Assembly (NCBI RefSeq): GCF_029888045.1
Contig: NZ_JARXRN010000020.1
Span: 128,283 to 192,282 of the forward strand
Source of the DNA: Luteimonas rhizosphaericola
Lineage (GTDB): Bacteria; Pseudomonadota; Gammaproteobacteria; Xanthomonadales; Xanthomonadaceae
Length of the DNA: 64,000 nucleotides
Reading direction: 5' to 3'
In this document: positions 1-10,739 of the stretch, one piece after another
Position numbering within the stretch: position 1 is the stretch's first letter
Layout: every line of letters starts with the position of its first letter
The notes under the pieces: generated by a model
What the model was told of the DNA's origin: nothing
What the model saw: only the letters and a program-made list of their open reading frames with translations
Database searches by the model: none
Position numbers and translations under genes: made by a program

Positions 1-179
1 CACGACATCCGCGCCACCCCTGTCCGCCGCCCGGCGCGGCGCGCGCGTATCGACGCGCCGTCCCGCACGCACGCCGCGCGTGACGCACCCGCGCCGGCGC
101 GATCGCCGCGCCGGCCGGGACGTTGCATTCCGCGGCCGCCGCCGCTCGCGGCTGACGACCGCCGCACCCACGCGCCACA

Positions 180-2843
180 ATGCGCGCAACGCTCGCCGTT
201 GCTTCGCCTGATGTCCGCCCAGCCCGTCCGCGCGCTCTGCCGCTCACTCCGAATTACAGGCCGCTCGGCAGCGGGGTTCGCCCGGTGAGCGGGCGTGCGT
301 ACCGTTTCGGGGCGTTCCTGCTCGACGCGGACACGCGCGAACTGCATCTCGGCGACGCGGCGGTGGCCCTGCCGGCGCGGGTGCTCGATTGCCTGGTCTA
401 CCTGATCGAGCGCCGCGAACGCGCGGTCGGCCGCGACGAACTGATCTCGGCGGTCTACGGACGCGTCGACGTATCGGATGCGCAGCTCGGCCAGCTGATC
501 GTGCGCGCCCGCCGCGCGGTCCACGACGACGGCCAGGAACAGCACACCATCCGGACGATCCCGCGCTTCGGGTTCCGCTGGGTGGCGCAGACGCGGGCGG
601 TCGACGCCGACGCGAACCGGGCGCCCCCCGTGCCCGCACTCGCGCCTGCGTTCGCCCAGCCCGCGGACCTGGAAGGCAGCCGCGAGGCGGCGCCCGGACG
701 GGAGGATCACGCGTCCGCCATGACGCCGTCCGCGACCCGGACGCCAGGTGCAATGGCGTCGGCCGATCACGCGCAGCCGATGCCTGCGGGCGATGTTCCG
801 CAGGCCGAGGCGGTCCACGCCATCGAGGCCGCCGGTGCGGCGAACGCGGAGGACGCGCGGCCCGGCTCGCGCCCCATCGCGCCTGCGGCCACCCGGGCCG
901 ACACGCACCTGGCCACCGCACCCGCCGGCAGGCGGCGGGTGGCGTCCGGATTCCGGCGTGCGCGTCTGCTGCGGTGGGGAGCGGTCGCCGTGCTCGGGTG
1001 CGGGCTGGTGGGCCTGGCGATCTGGCACCACGCCTCGACCCAGGTTTCGATCGCGACCCTCGACACGCGCGCACCGCTGGCGGTCCTGCCGACCGACGTC
1101 AAGCCCGGCGATGAGGACTGGATGCGCCTGGGCCTGATGGAGTTCGTCGCCGACCGGCTGCGCCGCGGCGGCGTCCCCGTCGCGCCGAGCGACACCACGC
1201 TGGCGCTGTTGCCGCGGGAGGGTGCCGATGCTACGGGCGCCGACGCGCACCTGCGCCAGCGCACCGGCGCCGACCGGATCATCGCCCCCCGGCTGCGGCG
1301 CGGCGACGACGGCTGGCGCATGGAACTGTCCGCCACCGATCGCGACGGCCTCCGCCTGCAGGCGACCGCAACCGACCCCGACGTCATGGTGGCGGCGCGC
1401 CTGGCCAGCGACCGCCTGCTGGCCGCGCTCGGCCACCCGCCGCCCCTCGGCGAGGACGATCCGGGCCTGGACGAGCACCTGCAGCGGGCACAGGCGGCGA
1501 TGCTCGCCAACCAGCTCGAGGCCGCGCGCGAGATCCTCGTCACCGCCACCCAGTTGCGCCAGGGCGATCCCCTGCTGCGCTACCTGCTGGTCCAGGTCGA
1601 TTTCCGCGAGGGCCGCTATGCCGAGGGACTCGCGGAGCTGGACGCGCTGCTGTCCGACGCGGAGGTTGCGCGCGACCGTCTCCTGCGCGCCCGCCTGCTC
1701 AACACCCGCGGCGTGTTCGCGATCCGCATCGACCGCTATGCCCAGGCCGAGCGCGATTTCGAGGCGGCCCTGCAGCTGCTCGACCGCGAGCGCGACGCGG
1801 CCGAATGGGGCCGCGCCATGAACGGGCTGGGCATCACCAGGATGGCGCAGGGCCGCGTGGAAGAGGCCGCCGCCGACCTCGGCGACGCGCGCGAACAGCT
1901 GCTGCGCACGGGGGATGCATTGGGGCTGGGGCGGCTGGACAGCAACCTCGGACATGTCGAACGCCTGCGCGACCGCCCGGCCCAGGCCGTGGCGTATTTC
2001 GCCAAGGCCGCCGAGGACTTCGAATCGCTCGGGGCGATCAATGAGCTGATCAGCGTGCAGTCGATGCTGATCGAGATGCACCTTCAGCTGCTGCAGTACG
2101 AGCAGGCGGGGCTCGCGATGCAGCGCTACTGGGCCTGGCGGCCGCGGGTACGCGACCCGGCCCAGCTGGCGCAGATCGACCTGGCGCGCGCGAAGGTCCT
2201 GCTGCGCGCCGGCCGGCTGCGCGAGGCCGCCGGGCTGCTCGACCCGCCCCGGTCCGACACCCGTCCCACCGCGTTCCAGCTGCACCAGTACGAGCTCTAC
2301 CGCGCCGAACTGGCGCTGGCCTCCGGGCAGCCGGCGCTGGCGCTGCGGCTGGCCGACAACACCTTGCGCCTGGGCGACGAGCTGGCCCAGCCCGTGCGCG
2401 ACTGGCTGCAGCTGCAGCGCGAGCGCGCGGCACTCGCCGCCGACCTGCCGCACGGCTCGGCCATCGTGCTGCCGGCCGGCGCCGACGCCTCCATCCCCGC
2501 CCGCCTGGCCACCGCGATCGTCCAGGCACGCTCCGGGCAGGCCGCCGCCGCGGACGCCAGCTTCCGTGCCGCGCTGGCCCAGGCGCAGGCGAGCGGCTCG
2601 CCGGCACTGCTGGTCGAAGTGGCCAGCGACTACGGCCCCTGGCTGATCGAGCGCGGCCACACCGGGGAGGCGGCCCGACTCGCCGGCCTGGTCGCGCCCT
2701 GGTCGCGCAGCGACTACCACGCCGCCAGGGTGCTGGGCCTGATCCACCGCGCGCTGGGCCACGCGGCGTCGGCCGAGCAGGCGGCCGGGGACATGGCCCG
2801 CCTCGCGGGCGAGCGCGAACCCCGGATCCGGGACCTCCGCTAA
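180..2843 (+). CDS. CadC-like winged-helix transcriptional regulator with TPR region
   Basis: An OmpR/PhoB-type winged-helix DNA-binding domain lies at about residues 40-135 (starting near YRFGAFLLDADTREL, ending near IRTIPRFGFRW). An Ala/Pro-rich linker follows, then one membrane segment at about residues 275-292 (LLRWGAVAVLGCGLVGLAIW), then a long helical region with TPR-like repeats to the end. This is the CadC/ToxR arrangement: a cytoplasmic DNA-binding head, a single membrane pass and a periplasmic sensor, with no receiver domain or kinase. The start is uncertain because no clear ribosome-binding site precedes the ATG, and the first 40 residues look non-conserved. The gene sits just upstream of the adhesin and protease on the same strand. 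Regulation of those genes is only an inference from position. Confidence 0.85.
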   Translation: MRATLAVASPDVRPARPRALPLTPNYRPLGSGVRPVSGRAYRFGAFLLDADTRELHLGDAAVALPARVLDCLVYLIERRERAVGRDELISAVYGRVDVSDAQLGQLIVRARRAVHDDGQEQHTIRTIPRFGFRWVAQTRAVDADANRAPPVPALAPAFAQPADLEGSREAAPGREDHASAMTPSATRTPGAMASADHAQPMPAGDVPQAEAVHAIEAAGAANAEDARPGSRPIAPAATRADTHLATAPAGRRRVASGFRRARLLRWGAVAVLGCGLVGLAIWHHASTQVSIATLDTRAPLAVLPTDVKPGDEDWMRLGLMEFVADRLRRGGVPVAPSDTTLALLPREGADATGADAHLRQRTGADRIIAPRLRRGDDGWRMELSATDRDGLRLQATATDPDVMVAARLASDRLLAALGHPPPLGEDDPGLDEHLQRAQAAMLANQLEAAREILVTATQLRQGDPLLRYLLVQVDFREGRYAEGLAELDALLSDAEVARDRLLRARLLNTRGVFAIRIDRYAQAERDFEAALQLLDRERDAAEWGRAMNGLGITRMAQGRVEEAAADLGDAREQLLRTGDALGLGRLDSNLGHVERLRDRPAQAVAYFAKAAEDFESLGAINELISVQSMLIEMHLQLLQYEQAGLAMQRYWAWRPRVRDPAQLAQIDLARAKVLLRAGRLREAAGLLDPPRSDTRPTAFQLHQYELYRAELALASGQPALALRLADNTLRLGDELAQPVRDWLQLQRERAALAADLPHGSAIVLPAGADASIPARLATAIVQARSGQAAAADASFRAALAQAQASGSPALLVEVASDYGPWLIERGHTGEAARLAGLVAPWSRSDYHAARVLGLIHRALGHAASAEQAAGDMARLAGEREPRIRDLR

Positions 2844-3004
2844 GTTCCTGATTCGACGCGACGCGCTGCGCCGGTCATCGAAACGTCATGGAAATGGAGT
2901 GCGACGCCGGGCGCCGCGCGACGACGTTGCCCGTGCGGTCCGGCCGCCCGGCCGACGGCCCCCGCCATGACGCTGTTCCCCGTTCCCTCCTTGTCGAGAC
3001 CACC

Positions 3005-5194
3005 ATGACCCCAGAACCGATCCGATCGGAGCGCCGACAGACGGCGCCCGGCGACGTGTCCGTTTCGCGGACCCGCTGGCCCGCGCGCTGCCTCCTCTCC
3101 ACGATGCTGGTCGCCGCCCTGGCCATGCCCGCCTACGCGCAGGACGCGACGCCCCCGGATGCGTCGGGCACCGGCGCAGGCGCTCCCGGCGCCGCGGACG
3201 CGCGCATGGACGACGGCGCCGCAGCCGCTCCCGATGCCGACGCTTCCGAAGACGAGGAACCGGCGCAGGCGCTGGGCCTGGATGCGGCCGAACGCTACTT
3301 CGACGGCGTCGGCGACCCCGCCGGCGGCGACGAGGCGCTTGCCCTCGGCGAATACTCGCTGGCGGTGGGTTCCAGTGCCCTGGCCCTGGGCAACGACACG
3401 ATCGCCATCGGGCACCTGGCCACCGCGATCGGCGATTTCAGCACCGCCATCGGCTACGGGGTCAGCACCGGCGGCCTATCCGCGGTGGCCCTGGGCGGCG
3501 TGGCGCTGCTGCCGGACGCCAATACCCTCACCCCGACGCTGGTGGAGATGGTGACTTCCGCCAGCGGCGAGTACGCCACCGCCGTCGGTGCGGGCGCCAG
3601 CGCCGCCGGCGACGCGTCCCTCGCCATGGGTCCGGGCGCGGAAGCCACCGGGCACGTCTCGACCGCCATCGGCATGCGCTCGCAGGCGAGCGGCGGGTTC
3701 TCGGTCGCGCTCGGCGCATGGAGCGAGGCCAGCAACCTGGGGGCGACGGCGGTCGGCGTGGCCTCGGAAGCCAACGGCCGCGACTCGACCGCGCTGGGCG
3801 CGGGCGCCCTCGCCGACGGCATCGATGCTACCGCGCTCGGACAGGGCACCTATGCCAACGCCAGCAGCGTCGCGGTGGGTTCGGTGGCGCGGGCCTCGGG
3901 CGAGGTGTCGACCGCCGTCGGGCCGGGCAGCAGCGCGCTCGGCGACCTGTCGATCGCGGTGGGCGGCGCTTCGCATTCCTACGGCCACCGTTCGGTAGCC
4001 ACCGGCTTCCATACCTCGGCGCGCGGCGATTTCGCGATCGCGATCGGCGACAACGCCACCACCGGCGGCTACCTGCCGGAGCCGCCGCCGGACGACGACG
4101 ACGACGATCCGTGCTGGATCTGCATGCCGGGCGACGACACCGCCGCGACCGCCGACGTGCCGATGCCGCGCGATGCGGTGGGCGCGATCGCCCTGGGCCA
4201 GTTCGCGCAGGCCTACAGCGACCGCAGCCTCTCCCTGGGGGCCTACTCCCAGGCCACGGGCGAGAACAGCGTGGCGCTGGGTGCCGGATCGCTGGCCGAC
4301 CGCGACAATGTCGTCTCGGTGGGCGCCTCGCACCGCTGGATCGGCATGGCCGACGAGGATGCCAACCAGTGGCGCGATCCGATCCAGCGCCAGCTGATCA
4401 ACCTCGCCGCGGGTACCCAGGGCCACGACGCAGTGAACGTGGACCAGCTCGGCCAGTTCGCCCCCGTGCTCGGCGGCGGCGCGGCCCTGGTCGATGGCGT
4501 CCTGATCCAGCCGACCTACGTGATCGGCGGCCAGAGCCACTTCGACGTGGGCTCGGCATTCGCCGCGGTCGACGCGCGGCTCGACGCGCTCGACGGCGCG
4601 ATCTCGGAACCGCCCCCGGGTCCGCCGGGCCCGCCCGGCCCCCCGGGCCCTCCGGGAGACCCTGGCCAGGGCGGCATCGGCTACGACGACGGCAGCGGCG
4701 ACACGCTCACGCTCGAGGGCGAAGGCGGGACCCGCGTGCGCAACGTCGCCGACGGCACCGCGGCGACCGACGCGGTCAACAAGCGTCAGATGGACGCCGG
4801 CGACGCCGCCACCCTGGCCGACGCGCGCGGGTACACCGACACCGTCGCGGTACGCACGCTGGATTCCTCCAAGGCCTATACCGACCAGCGCTTCGACGTG
4901 CTCGACGACAGCTTCCGCTCGCTGGAGCGCGAAGTCGGCGCGCGCCTGGACGGACAGGACCGGCGCATCGACCGGCTCGGCGCGATGAGCACCGCGATGA
5001 TGAGCATGTCGATCAACGCCGCCGGCAGCCGCAGCCCGCGCGGACGCGTCGCGGTGGGCGCGGGCTGGCAGGGCGGCGAAAGCGCGCTGTCGGTGGGCTA
5101 CGCCAGATCGATCGGGCGCGCGTCGTTCAGCGTCGGCGGCGCCTTCACCAACCACGACAGTTCGGCCGGCGTCGGCTTCGGCTTCGACCTGTGA
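3005..5194 (+). CDS. YadA-like trimeric autotransporter adhesin with collagen-like tract
   Basis: A long-type signal peptide (ends near AMPAYA, about residue 45) is followed by many head repeats of the YadA type (AIG, ALG, AVG about every 14 residues, roughly residues 100-450). Next come a neck-like segment with VNVDQL, a second with DAVNKRQMD, a short coiled coil, and the C-terminal YadA anchor of about 60 residues that would form the outer-membrane barrel. Two features are unusual. One is a GPP repeat (PPGPPGPPGPPGPPGD) between stalk segments near residue 540. The other is an Asp-rich insertion with a CWIC motif near residue 363. The start at 3005 is chosen because it directly precedes the signal peptide; an in-frame ATG at 2888 would add 39 unlikely residues. 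The protein ends in FDL rather than in the usual terminal aromatic residue. Confidence 0.9.
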   Translation: MTPEPIRSERRQTAPGDVSVSRTRWPARCLLSTMLVAALAMPAYAQDATPPDASGTGAGAPGAADARMDDGAAAAPDADASEDEEPAQALGLDAAERYFDGVGDPAGGDEALALGEYSLAVGSSALALGNDTIAIGHLATAIGDFSTAIGYGVSTGGLSAVALGGVALLPDANTLTPTLVEMVTSASGEYATAVGAGASAAGDASLAMGPGAEATGHVSTAIGMRSQASGGFSVALGAWSEASNLGATAVGVASEANGRDSTALGAGALADGIDATALGQGTYANASSVAVGSVARASGEVSTAVGPGSSALGDLSIAVGGASHSYGHRSVATGFHTSARGDFAIAIGDNATTGGYLPEPPPDDDDDDPCWICMPGDDTAATADVPMPRDAVGAIALGQFAQAYSDRSLSLGAYSQATGENSVALGAGSLADRDNVVSVGASHRWIGMADEDANQWRDPIQRQLINLAAGTQGHDAVNVDQLGQFAPVLGGGAALVDGVLIQPTYVIGGQSHFDVGSAFAAVDARLDALDGAISEPPPGPPGPPGPPGPPGDPGQGGIGYDDGSGDTLTLEGEGGTRVRNVADGTAATDAVNKRQMDAGDAATLADARGYTDTVAVRTLDSSKAYTDQRFDVLDDSFRSLEREVGARLDGQDRRIDRLGAMSTAMMSMSINAAGSRSPRGRVAVGAGWQGGESALSVGYARSIGRASFSVGGAFTNHDSSAGVGFGFDL

Positions 5195-5217
5195 CATCGT
5201 CCCCAAGGAGCGTTCCC

Positions 5218-7083
<1,866 letters not shown>

Positions 7084-7110
7084 GGCGACGTCCGGCCCGT
7101 CGTACCGTGA

Positions 7111-7140
7111 GGAGCGCCCTGCATGGGCGCTCTTCGCGTC
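7111..7140 (+). terminator. Probable terminator after the subtilase gene
   Basis: An inverted repeat GAGCGCCC/GGGCGCTC (7112-7119 and 7125-7132, 5-base loop) lies 28 bases after the protease stop and is followed by a short pyrimidine-rich stretch. The U-tract is weak. Confidence 0.55.
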
Positions 7141-7191
7141 TGCGGCGACAGGCGGCGGCGGCGCCGGCCGCGGGCCGGCCGCCGCCCGACG

Positions 7192-7836
7192 CTACAGCAC
7201 CTGCGATGGATCGATCAGCCCGTACTGGCTCGCCAGCCGCGCCAGCGCGATCGTGTCGTCGATGTGCAGCTTGCCGAACAGGCGCGACTTGTGCGTGTTC
7301 ACCGTCTTCGGGCTCAGGCTCAGGCGGCGGGCGATCTCTTCCTGTCGCAGGCCCTGCACCAGCAGCATCGCGATCTCGAGCTCCCGCGGCGTGATCTCGT
7401 CGAAGGGCGAGCGCTGCCCGTCGAGCCCCGACAGCGCCAGCTTCTGCGCGATGCCCGCGGCGAGATAGCGCTTGCCGCGCGCGACATCGCGCACCGCACG
7501 CAGCAGTTCGTCCGAATCGCCGCCCTTGCCCACGTAGCCGGATGCACCGGCCTCGATCAGCTTGCGCGGCATCGGCCCGTCCTCGAGCACCGACACCACG
7601 ATCACCTTCGCGTGGCGGCCGCGCACGATGCGCTCGGTGACCTCCAGCCCGCTCACGCCGGGCAGGTGCAGGTCGCACAGCACCACGTCGGGCTTGAGCT
7701 TGCGGATCAGCGGCAGCGCGGCCTCGCCGCTCTCGGCCTCGCCGACCACCTCGATGTCGGTTTCGCCCGAAAGAATCATGCGCATCCCGGCGCGGACCAG
7801 CGCATGGTCGTCGACCATGAACACCCGGATCGTCAT
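7192..7836 (-). CDS. NarL/FixJ-type response regulator, GacA/UvrY-like
   Basis: A 214-residue two-component response regulator. The receiver domain starts TIRVFMVDDH, with the phospho-acceptor Asp in VLCDLHLPG (about residue 54) and the conserved Lys in GYVGKGG. The C-terminal LuxR-type helix-turn-helix contains TPRELEIAMLLVQG and LSPKTVNTHKSRLFGKL. The last helix (ALARLASQYGL) resembles GacA/UvrY, which activate small RNAs that titrate CsrA/RsmA. No kinase gene is adjacent. The start at 7836 matches the usual start of the receiver domain; an ATG nine bases upstream (7845) is also possible. The gene is convergent with the subtilase. The GacA assignment is by similarity of the output domain only. 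Confidence 0.88.
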   Translation of the reverse strand: MTIRVFMVDDHALVRAGMRMILSGETDIEVVGEAESGEAALPLIRKLKPDVVLCDLHLPGVSGLEVTERIVRGRHAKVIVVSVLEDGPMPRKLIEAGASGYVGKGGDSDELLRAVRDVARGKRYLAAGIAQKLALSGLDGQRSPFDEITPRELEIAMLLVQGLRQEEIARRLSLSPKTVNTHKSRLFGKLHIDDTIALARLASQYGLIDPSQVL

Positions 7837-8001
7837 CCCTGTCATCCCTCGTCATGCATCCCCGCCCGGAGGCTAGCGCCATGCACCGGGCAGGCGCAAC
7901 CCGCCGGCCCGCCATGGTGACCTGCGGCCCTTGCGAACTCCCGCCCGCCGGGGAAACTGCGGAGGCGCACGACACGCTGCGCGCCACCACCGGAGTCCGC
8001 G

Positions 8002-8466
8002 ATGGAACCAGACGATGCGTTCGAGATCCGGCGCCTGGAGTCAGGGGATACGCGCCTGCTGCGCGACATGCTCACGATGATGGGCGAAGTCTTCGACGAA
8101 CCCGCCACCTACACCGCCGCGCAACCGGACGACGCCTATCTGGACGGGCTGCTCGGCGGGCGCCAGTTCATCGCCATCATCGCAACCGCGGGTGGGCGCG
8201 TGGTCGGAGGGCTGGCCGCTTACGAACTGCAGAAGTTCGAGCAGGCGCGCAGCGAGATCTACATCTACGATCTCGCCGTCGACGCGGCACACCGCCGCCT
8301 GGGCATCGCCACCGGGCTGATCGACCGGCTGCGCGGCGTGGCGCGCGAGCGCGGCGCCTGGGTGATCTCCGTGCAGGCCGATCCGCCGGACGCGCCCGCC
8401 GTGGCGCTGTACACGAAACTCGGCGTGCGCGAAGAGGTGCTTCATTTCGACATCGGCGTGGGCTGA
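8002..8466 (+). CDS. GNAT acetyltransferase of the AAC(3)-I (aminoglycoside 3-N-acetyltransferase) type
   Basis: A 154-residue single GNAT domain. The stretch KFEQARSEIYIYDLAV (about 78-93), the acetyl-CoA-binding RRLGIATGLI (about 98-107), VQADPPDAPAVALYTKLG (about 124-141) and the C-terminal REEVLHFDI match, from memory, the signature segments of AAC(3)-I enzymes, which inactivate gentamicin and fortimicin by acetylating the 3-amino group. Such close agreement over the last two thirds makes this more specific than a generic GNAT call. The N-terminal third is more divergent. It sits in ordinary chromosomal context with host-like GC content, not in a visible cassette, so it is probably intrinsic. 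Its real substrate is not shown by sequence. Confidence 0.85.
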   Translation: MEPDDAFEIRRLESGDTRLLRDMLTMMGEVFDEPATYTAAQPDDAYLDGLLGGRQFIAIIATAGGRVVGGLAAYELQKFEQARSEIYIYDLAVDAAHRRLGIATGLIDRLRGVARERGAWVISVQADPPDAPAVALYTKLGVREEVLHFDIGVG

Positions 8467-8531
8467 GCACCTCTCCGCCTCGCAGGCTCGCACGCAGCCT
8501 CCGCAGCGGCGCGTGCGAAAACGTCCGCCGC

Positions 8532-8849
8532 TCAGCGCGGCTGGAACATGATGATGCCCATGCCGAACAGCACCACCGCCACGCCGCCGACATCCCACGC
8601 GGTCGGGCGCACGCCGTCGACCAGCCACAGCCACGCCAGCGCGGTGGCCACGTAGACGCCGCCGTAGGCGGCATACACGCGCCCGGCCGCGGTGTCGTGG
8701 AAGGTCAGCAGCCAGGCGAACAGCGCCAGGCTCAGCGCGGCCGGCACCAGCAGCCAGGCCGAGCGGCCCTGCTTCAGCCACAGCCACGTGAGATAGCAGC
8801 CGATGATCTCGGCCAGCGCGGTCAGCAGGAACAGGCCGAAGGTCTTCAT
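8532..8849 (-). CDS. YnfA-family small integral membrane protein
   Basis: A 105-residue protein with four hydrophobic helices and short loops. It has the family features of the N-terminal [12 protein letters not shown], the central [20 protein letters not shown] and the C-terminal [14 protein letters not shown]. The family (UPF0060) is distantly related to small multidrug-resistance transporters; its natural substrate is not established. It ends 65 bases downstream of the convergent acetyltransferase. Its start is close to the left boundary of the integrated element, so before integration this gene lay directly next to the 3' end of the tRNA-Ser gene. Confidence 0.85.
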   Translation of the reverse strand: MKTFGLFLLTALAEIIGCYLTWLWLKQGRSAWLLVPAALSLALFAWLLTFHDTAAGRVYAAYGGVYVATALAWLWLVDGVRPTAWDVGGVAVVLFGMGIIMFQPR

Positions 8850-8873
8850 CCGGCAATCGCGCCGCGCACGGCA

Positions 8874-8893
8874 GGCGACTGGCGGAAGGGGTG
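8874..8893. repeat. Left attachment-site repeat
   Basis: A perfect 20-bp copy of 19571-19590 (GGCGACTGGCGGAAGGGGTG), the displaced original 3' end of the tRNA-Ser gene. It continues into a hairpin, GGCGGA(A)GGGG-TGT-CCCC(C)TCCGCC at 8881-8905, formed partly from the repeat itself. Confidence 0.85.
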
Positions 8894-9041
8894 TCCCCCT
8901 CCGCCATGTTTCTGGCCGTTTCTGGCGGTTTCATAGCCGCCGGCTAGCGCGATTTTCCCGGGCATTTGTTGCGTCCTGTTGTGTCTAGTCGTATCTTCCC
9001 ATTGCACCCTGCCATGTGGGCCGGGATGATGGGAACGCGAG

Positions 9042-10262
9042 ATGCCCAAGCGATCACGAGAGCTCAAGCCCGTCGAGGTGAAACAGAAGCCCGACGGCAT
9101 GCACGCCGCTGGCGGCGTCACCGGACTCTATCTTCGCGTGTCCGGCGATGCGCGCAACTGGATCCTGCGCGTCGTGATCGGCGACCGCCGACGCGACATG
9201 GGGCTGGGTGGCTGGCCCGACGTGCCACTGGCCGAAGCGCGAGAGCGCGCCCGTGAGGCGAGGCGAAAGATCCAGGACGGCATCGACCCGATTGCAGAGC
9301 GCCAGGCGAAGCGCGCGGCGCTGGTCAGCGTACCGACGTTCCGCTGGTGTGCCGAGCAGACCATCGCGGCCAAGCGGCCGGAGTGGAAGAACGCCAAGCA
9401 CGCTTCGCAGTGGACCAACACGCTCACGACCTACGCCTACCCAAGACTGGCGAGCGTGCCTGTCGACCAGATCGAGGTCGGGCACGTGCAGCAGGTGCTC
9501 GCCCCCATCTGGACCACGAAGACGGAAACAGCCTCGCGCGTGCGGATGCGGATCGAGGCCGTGCTCGACTGGGCCACGGCAAGCGGGTATCGCAAGGGCG
9601 ACAACCCCGCGCGCTGGAAAGGCAACCTGCAGCCGCTGATGCCGGCGCCGGGCAAGGTGCGCGGCGTCAAGCATCACGCCGCCCTGCCCGTCGACGACAT
9701 GCACGGATTCATGGTCGCGCTTCGTGATCGCGACGGCATGGCCGCACGCGCGCTCGAGTTCGCCATCCTGACCGCGGCGCGATCGGGAGAGGTGCGCGGC
9801 GCGCAGTGGAGCGAAATTGACCTGGATGCCGCTACGTGGACGGTGCCGGGCGAGCGCATGAAGGCCGGCAAGGATCATCGCGTGCCGCTGTCCGATCGTG
9901 CCGTCGCGCTGTTGCAGGCGCTGCCACGCATGGCGGGAACCGACCTTGTGTTCCCCGCTCCACGCGGCGGCCAGCTGTCCGACATGAGCCTGCTCGCCGT
10001 GATGAAGCGCATGAAGGTGCCAGCCGTGCCCCACGGCTTCCGCTCGACCTTCCGCGATTGGGCCAGCGAGCGCACGGCGTACCCGCACGAGATGGCCGAG
10101 ATGGCGCTGGCGCACGCGATCGACAGCAAGACGGAAAAGGCCTACCGCCGCGGCGACATGCTCGCCAAGCGCGCCAGGATGATGCAGGACTGGTCCAACT
10201 TCATCGACACACCGCCGGCCACGGGCAACGTGGTCAGCCTCAACCGGAGCAAGTCGGCATGA
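9042..10262 (+). CDS. Tyrosine recombinase, P4-type integrase
   Basis: A 406-residue integrase that would recombine attP with the tRNA-Ser 3' end. The N-terminus is an arm-binding domain of the DUF4102 type (GLYLRVSG ... MGLGGWPDVPLAEARERARE, about 27-80). A SAM-like core-binding domain follows, then the catalytic domain with Arg in AARSGEVRGAQW (about 248), HGFRSTFRDW (about 330-339) with His and the second Arg, a later His in LAHAIDSKTEKAY, and the nucleophile Tyr (about 368). It lies 150 bases inside the left attachment repeat, as expected for a tRNA-targeted element. It is not an IntI-type integron integrase: it has the arm-binding domain and I see no IntI-specific insertion. The stop overlaps the next start (ATGA). 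Confidence 0.95.
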   Translation: MPKRSRELKPVEVKQKPDGMHAAGGVTGLYLRVSGDARNWILRVVIGDRRRDMGLGGWPDVPLAEARERAREARRKIQDGIDPIAERQAKRAALVSVPTFRWCAEQTIAAKRPEWKNAKHASQWTNTLTTYAYPRLASVPVDQIEVGHVQQVLAPIWTTKTETASRVRMRIEAVLDWATASGYRKGDNPARWKGNLQPLMPAPGKVRGVKHHAALPVDDMHGFMVALRDRDGMAARALEFAILTAARSGEVRGAQWSEIDLDAATWTVPGERMKAGKDHRVPLSDRAVALLQALPRMAGTDLVFPAPRGGQLSDMSLLAVMKRMKVPAVPHGFRSTFRDWASERTAYPHEMAEMALAHAIDSKTEKAYRRGDMLAKRARMMQDWSNFIDTPPATGNVVSLNRSKSA

Positions 10263-10477
10263 GCAACGTCATCGCATTCCCCCGCACCCGGCCGCTGGCC
10301 GCGCACGAACTGCCGGCGCACTGGTCGCCGAGCCTGCGGATCACCTACGGCAACCTGACGGACGCGGGCTACCTGTCGCATGCCGAGGCCCTGGACCACT
10401 GCGAGCGGCTGGCGCAGACAGACGACGACGTGTGGGCGCAAGCGCGGGCCGCCATCGCGGGACTGCCGCGGGTTTGA
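10259..10477 (+). CDS. Small element-encoded protein of unknown function
   Basis: A 72-residue protein starting MSNVIAFPRTRPL. Its start codon overlaps the integrase stop by four bases (ATGA), which supports translational coupling. No domain is recognised. The C-terminal half is predicted helical (HAEALDHCERLAQTDDDVWAQ). An excisionase role is possible for a small protein next to an integrase, but nothing in the sequence shows it. Confidence 0.65.
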   Translation: MSNVIAFPRTRPLAAHELPAHWSPSLRITYGNLTDAGYLSHAEALDHCERLAQTDDDVWAQARAAIAGLPRV

Positions 10478-10589
10478 CATTGGCGGACACGGAGTGGAAC
10501 GTATTGAAGCGCGGAGACATTCCGCCAACCGAGGACACCTATCTAACCCGCACCTGACAATCTGATTCGCTGAGCGGACAGGAGCACCC

Positions 10590-10607
10590 CCGAAGCATTG
10601 CCTTCGG
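10590..10607. other. Hairpin in the leader of the AlpA-like gene
   Basis: CCGAAG and CTTCGG (10590-10595 and 10602-10607) with a 6-base loop, inside the 262-base gap between the 72-aa protein and the AlpA-like gene. A regulatory or promoter region for the second operon of the element is likely here; no clear promoter was recognised. Confidence 0.4.
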
Positions 10608-10739
10608 AGAGGAACGCGATGGGAGCCGCTTAGGGTCGAAGGGCCGGCGCATCGAGCAGGTATCGCAGCAACCGCTGCGGTCACTCGCTTGCGCTGGCCT
10701 TTTCGTTTCCGGCGCAGGCACCCAATCGAGTGCTTCGCC

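Noticed and set aside
1..179. Hairpin CCGGCGCG-ATCGC-CGCGCCGG before the first gene as a terminator.
   Set aside because: No T-run, and such palindromes are common by chance at this GC content.
9042..10262. Considered whether this integrase belongs to the cassette array as an IntI.
   Set aside because: It has a DUF4102 arm-binding domain, lies 27 kb away next to a tRNA attachment site, and no IntI-specific insertion is visible.
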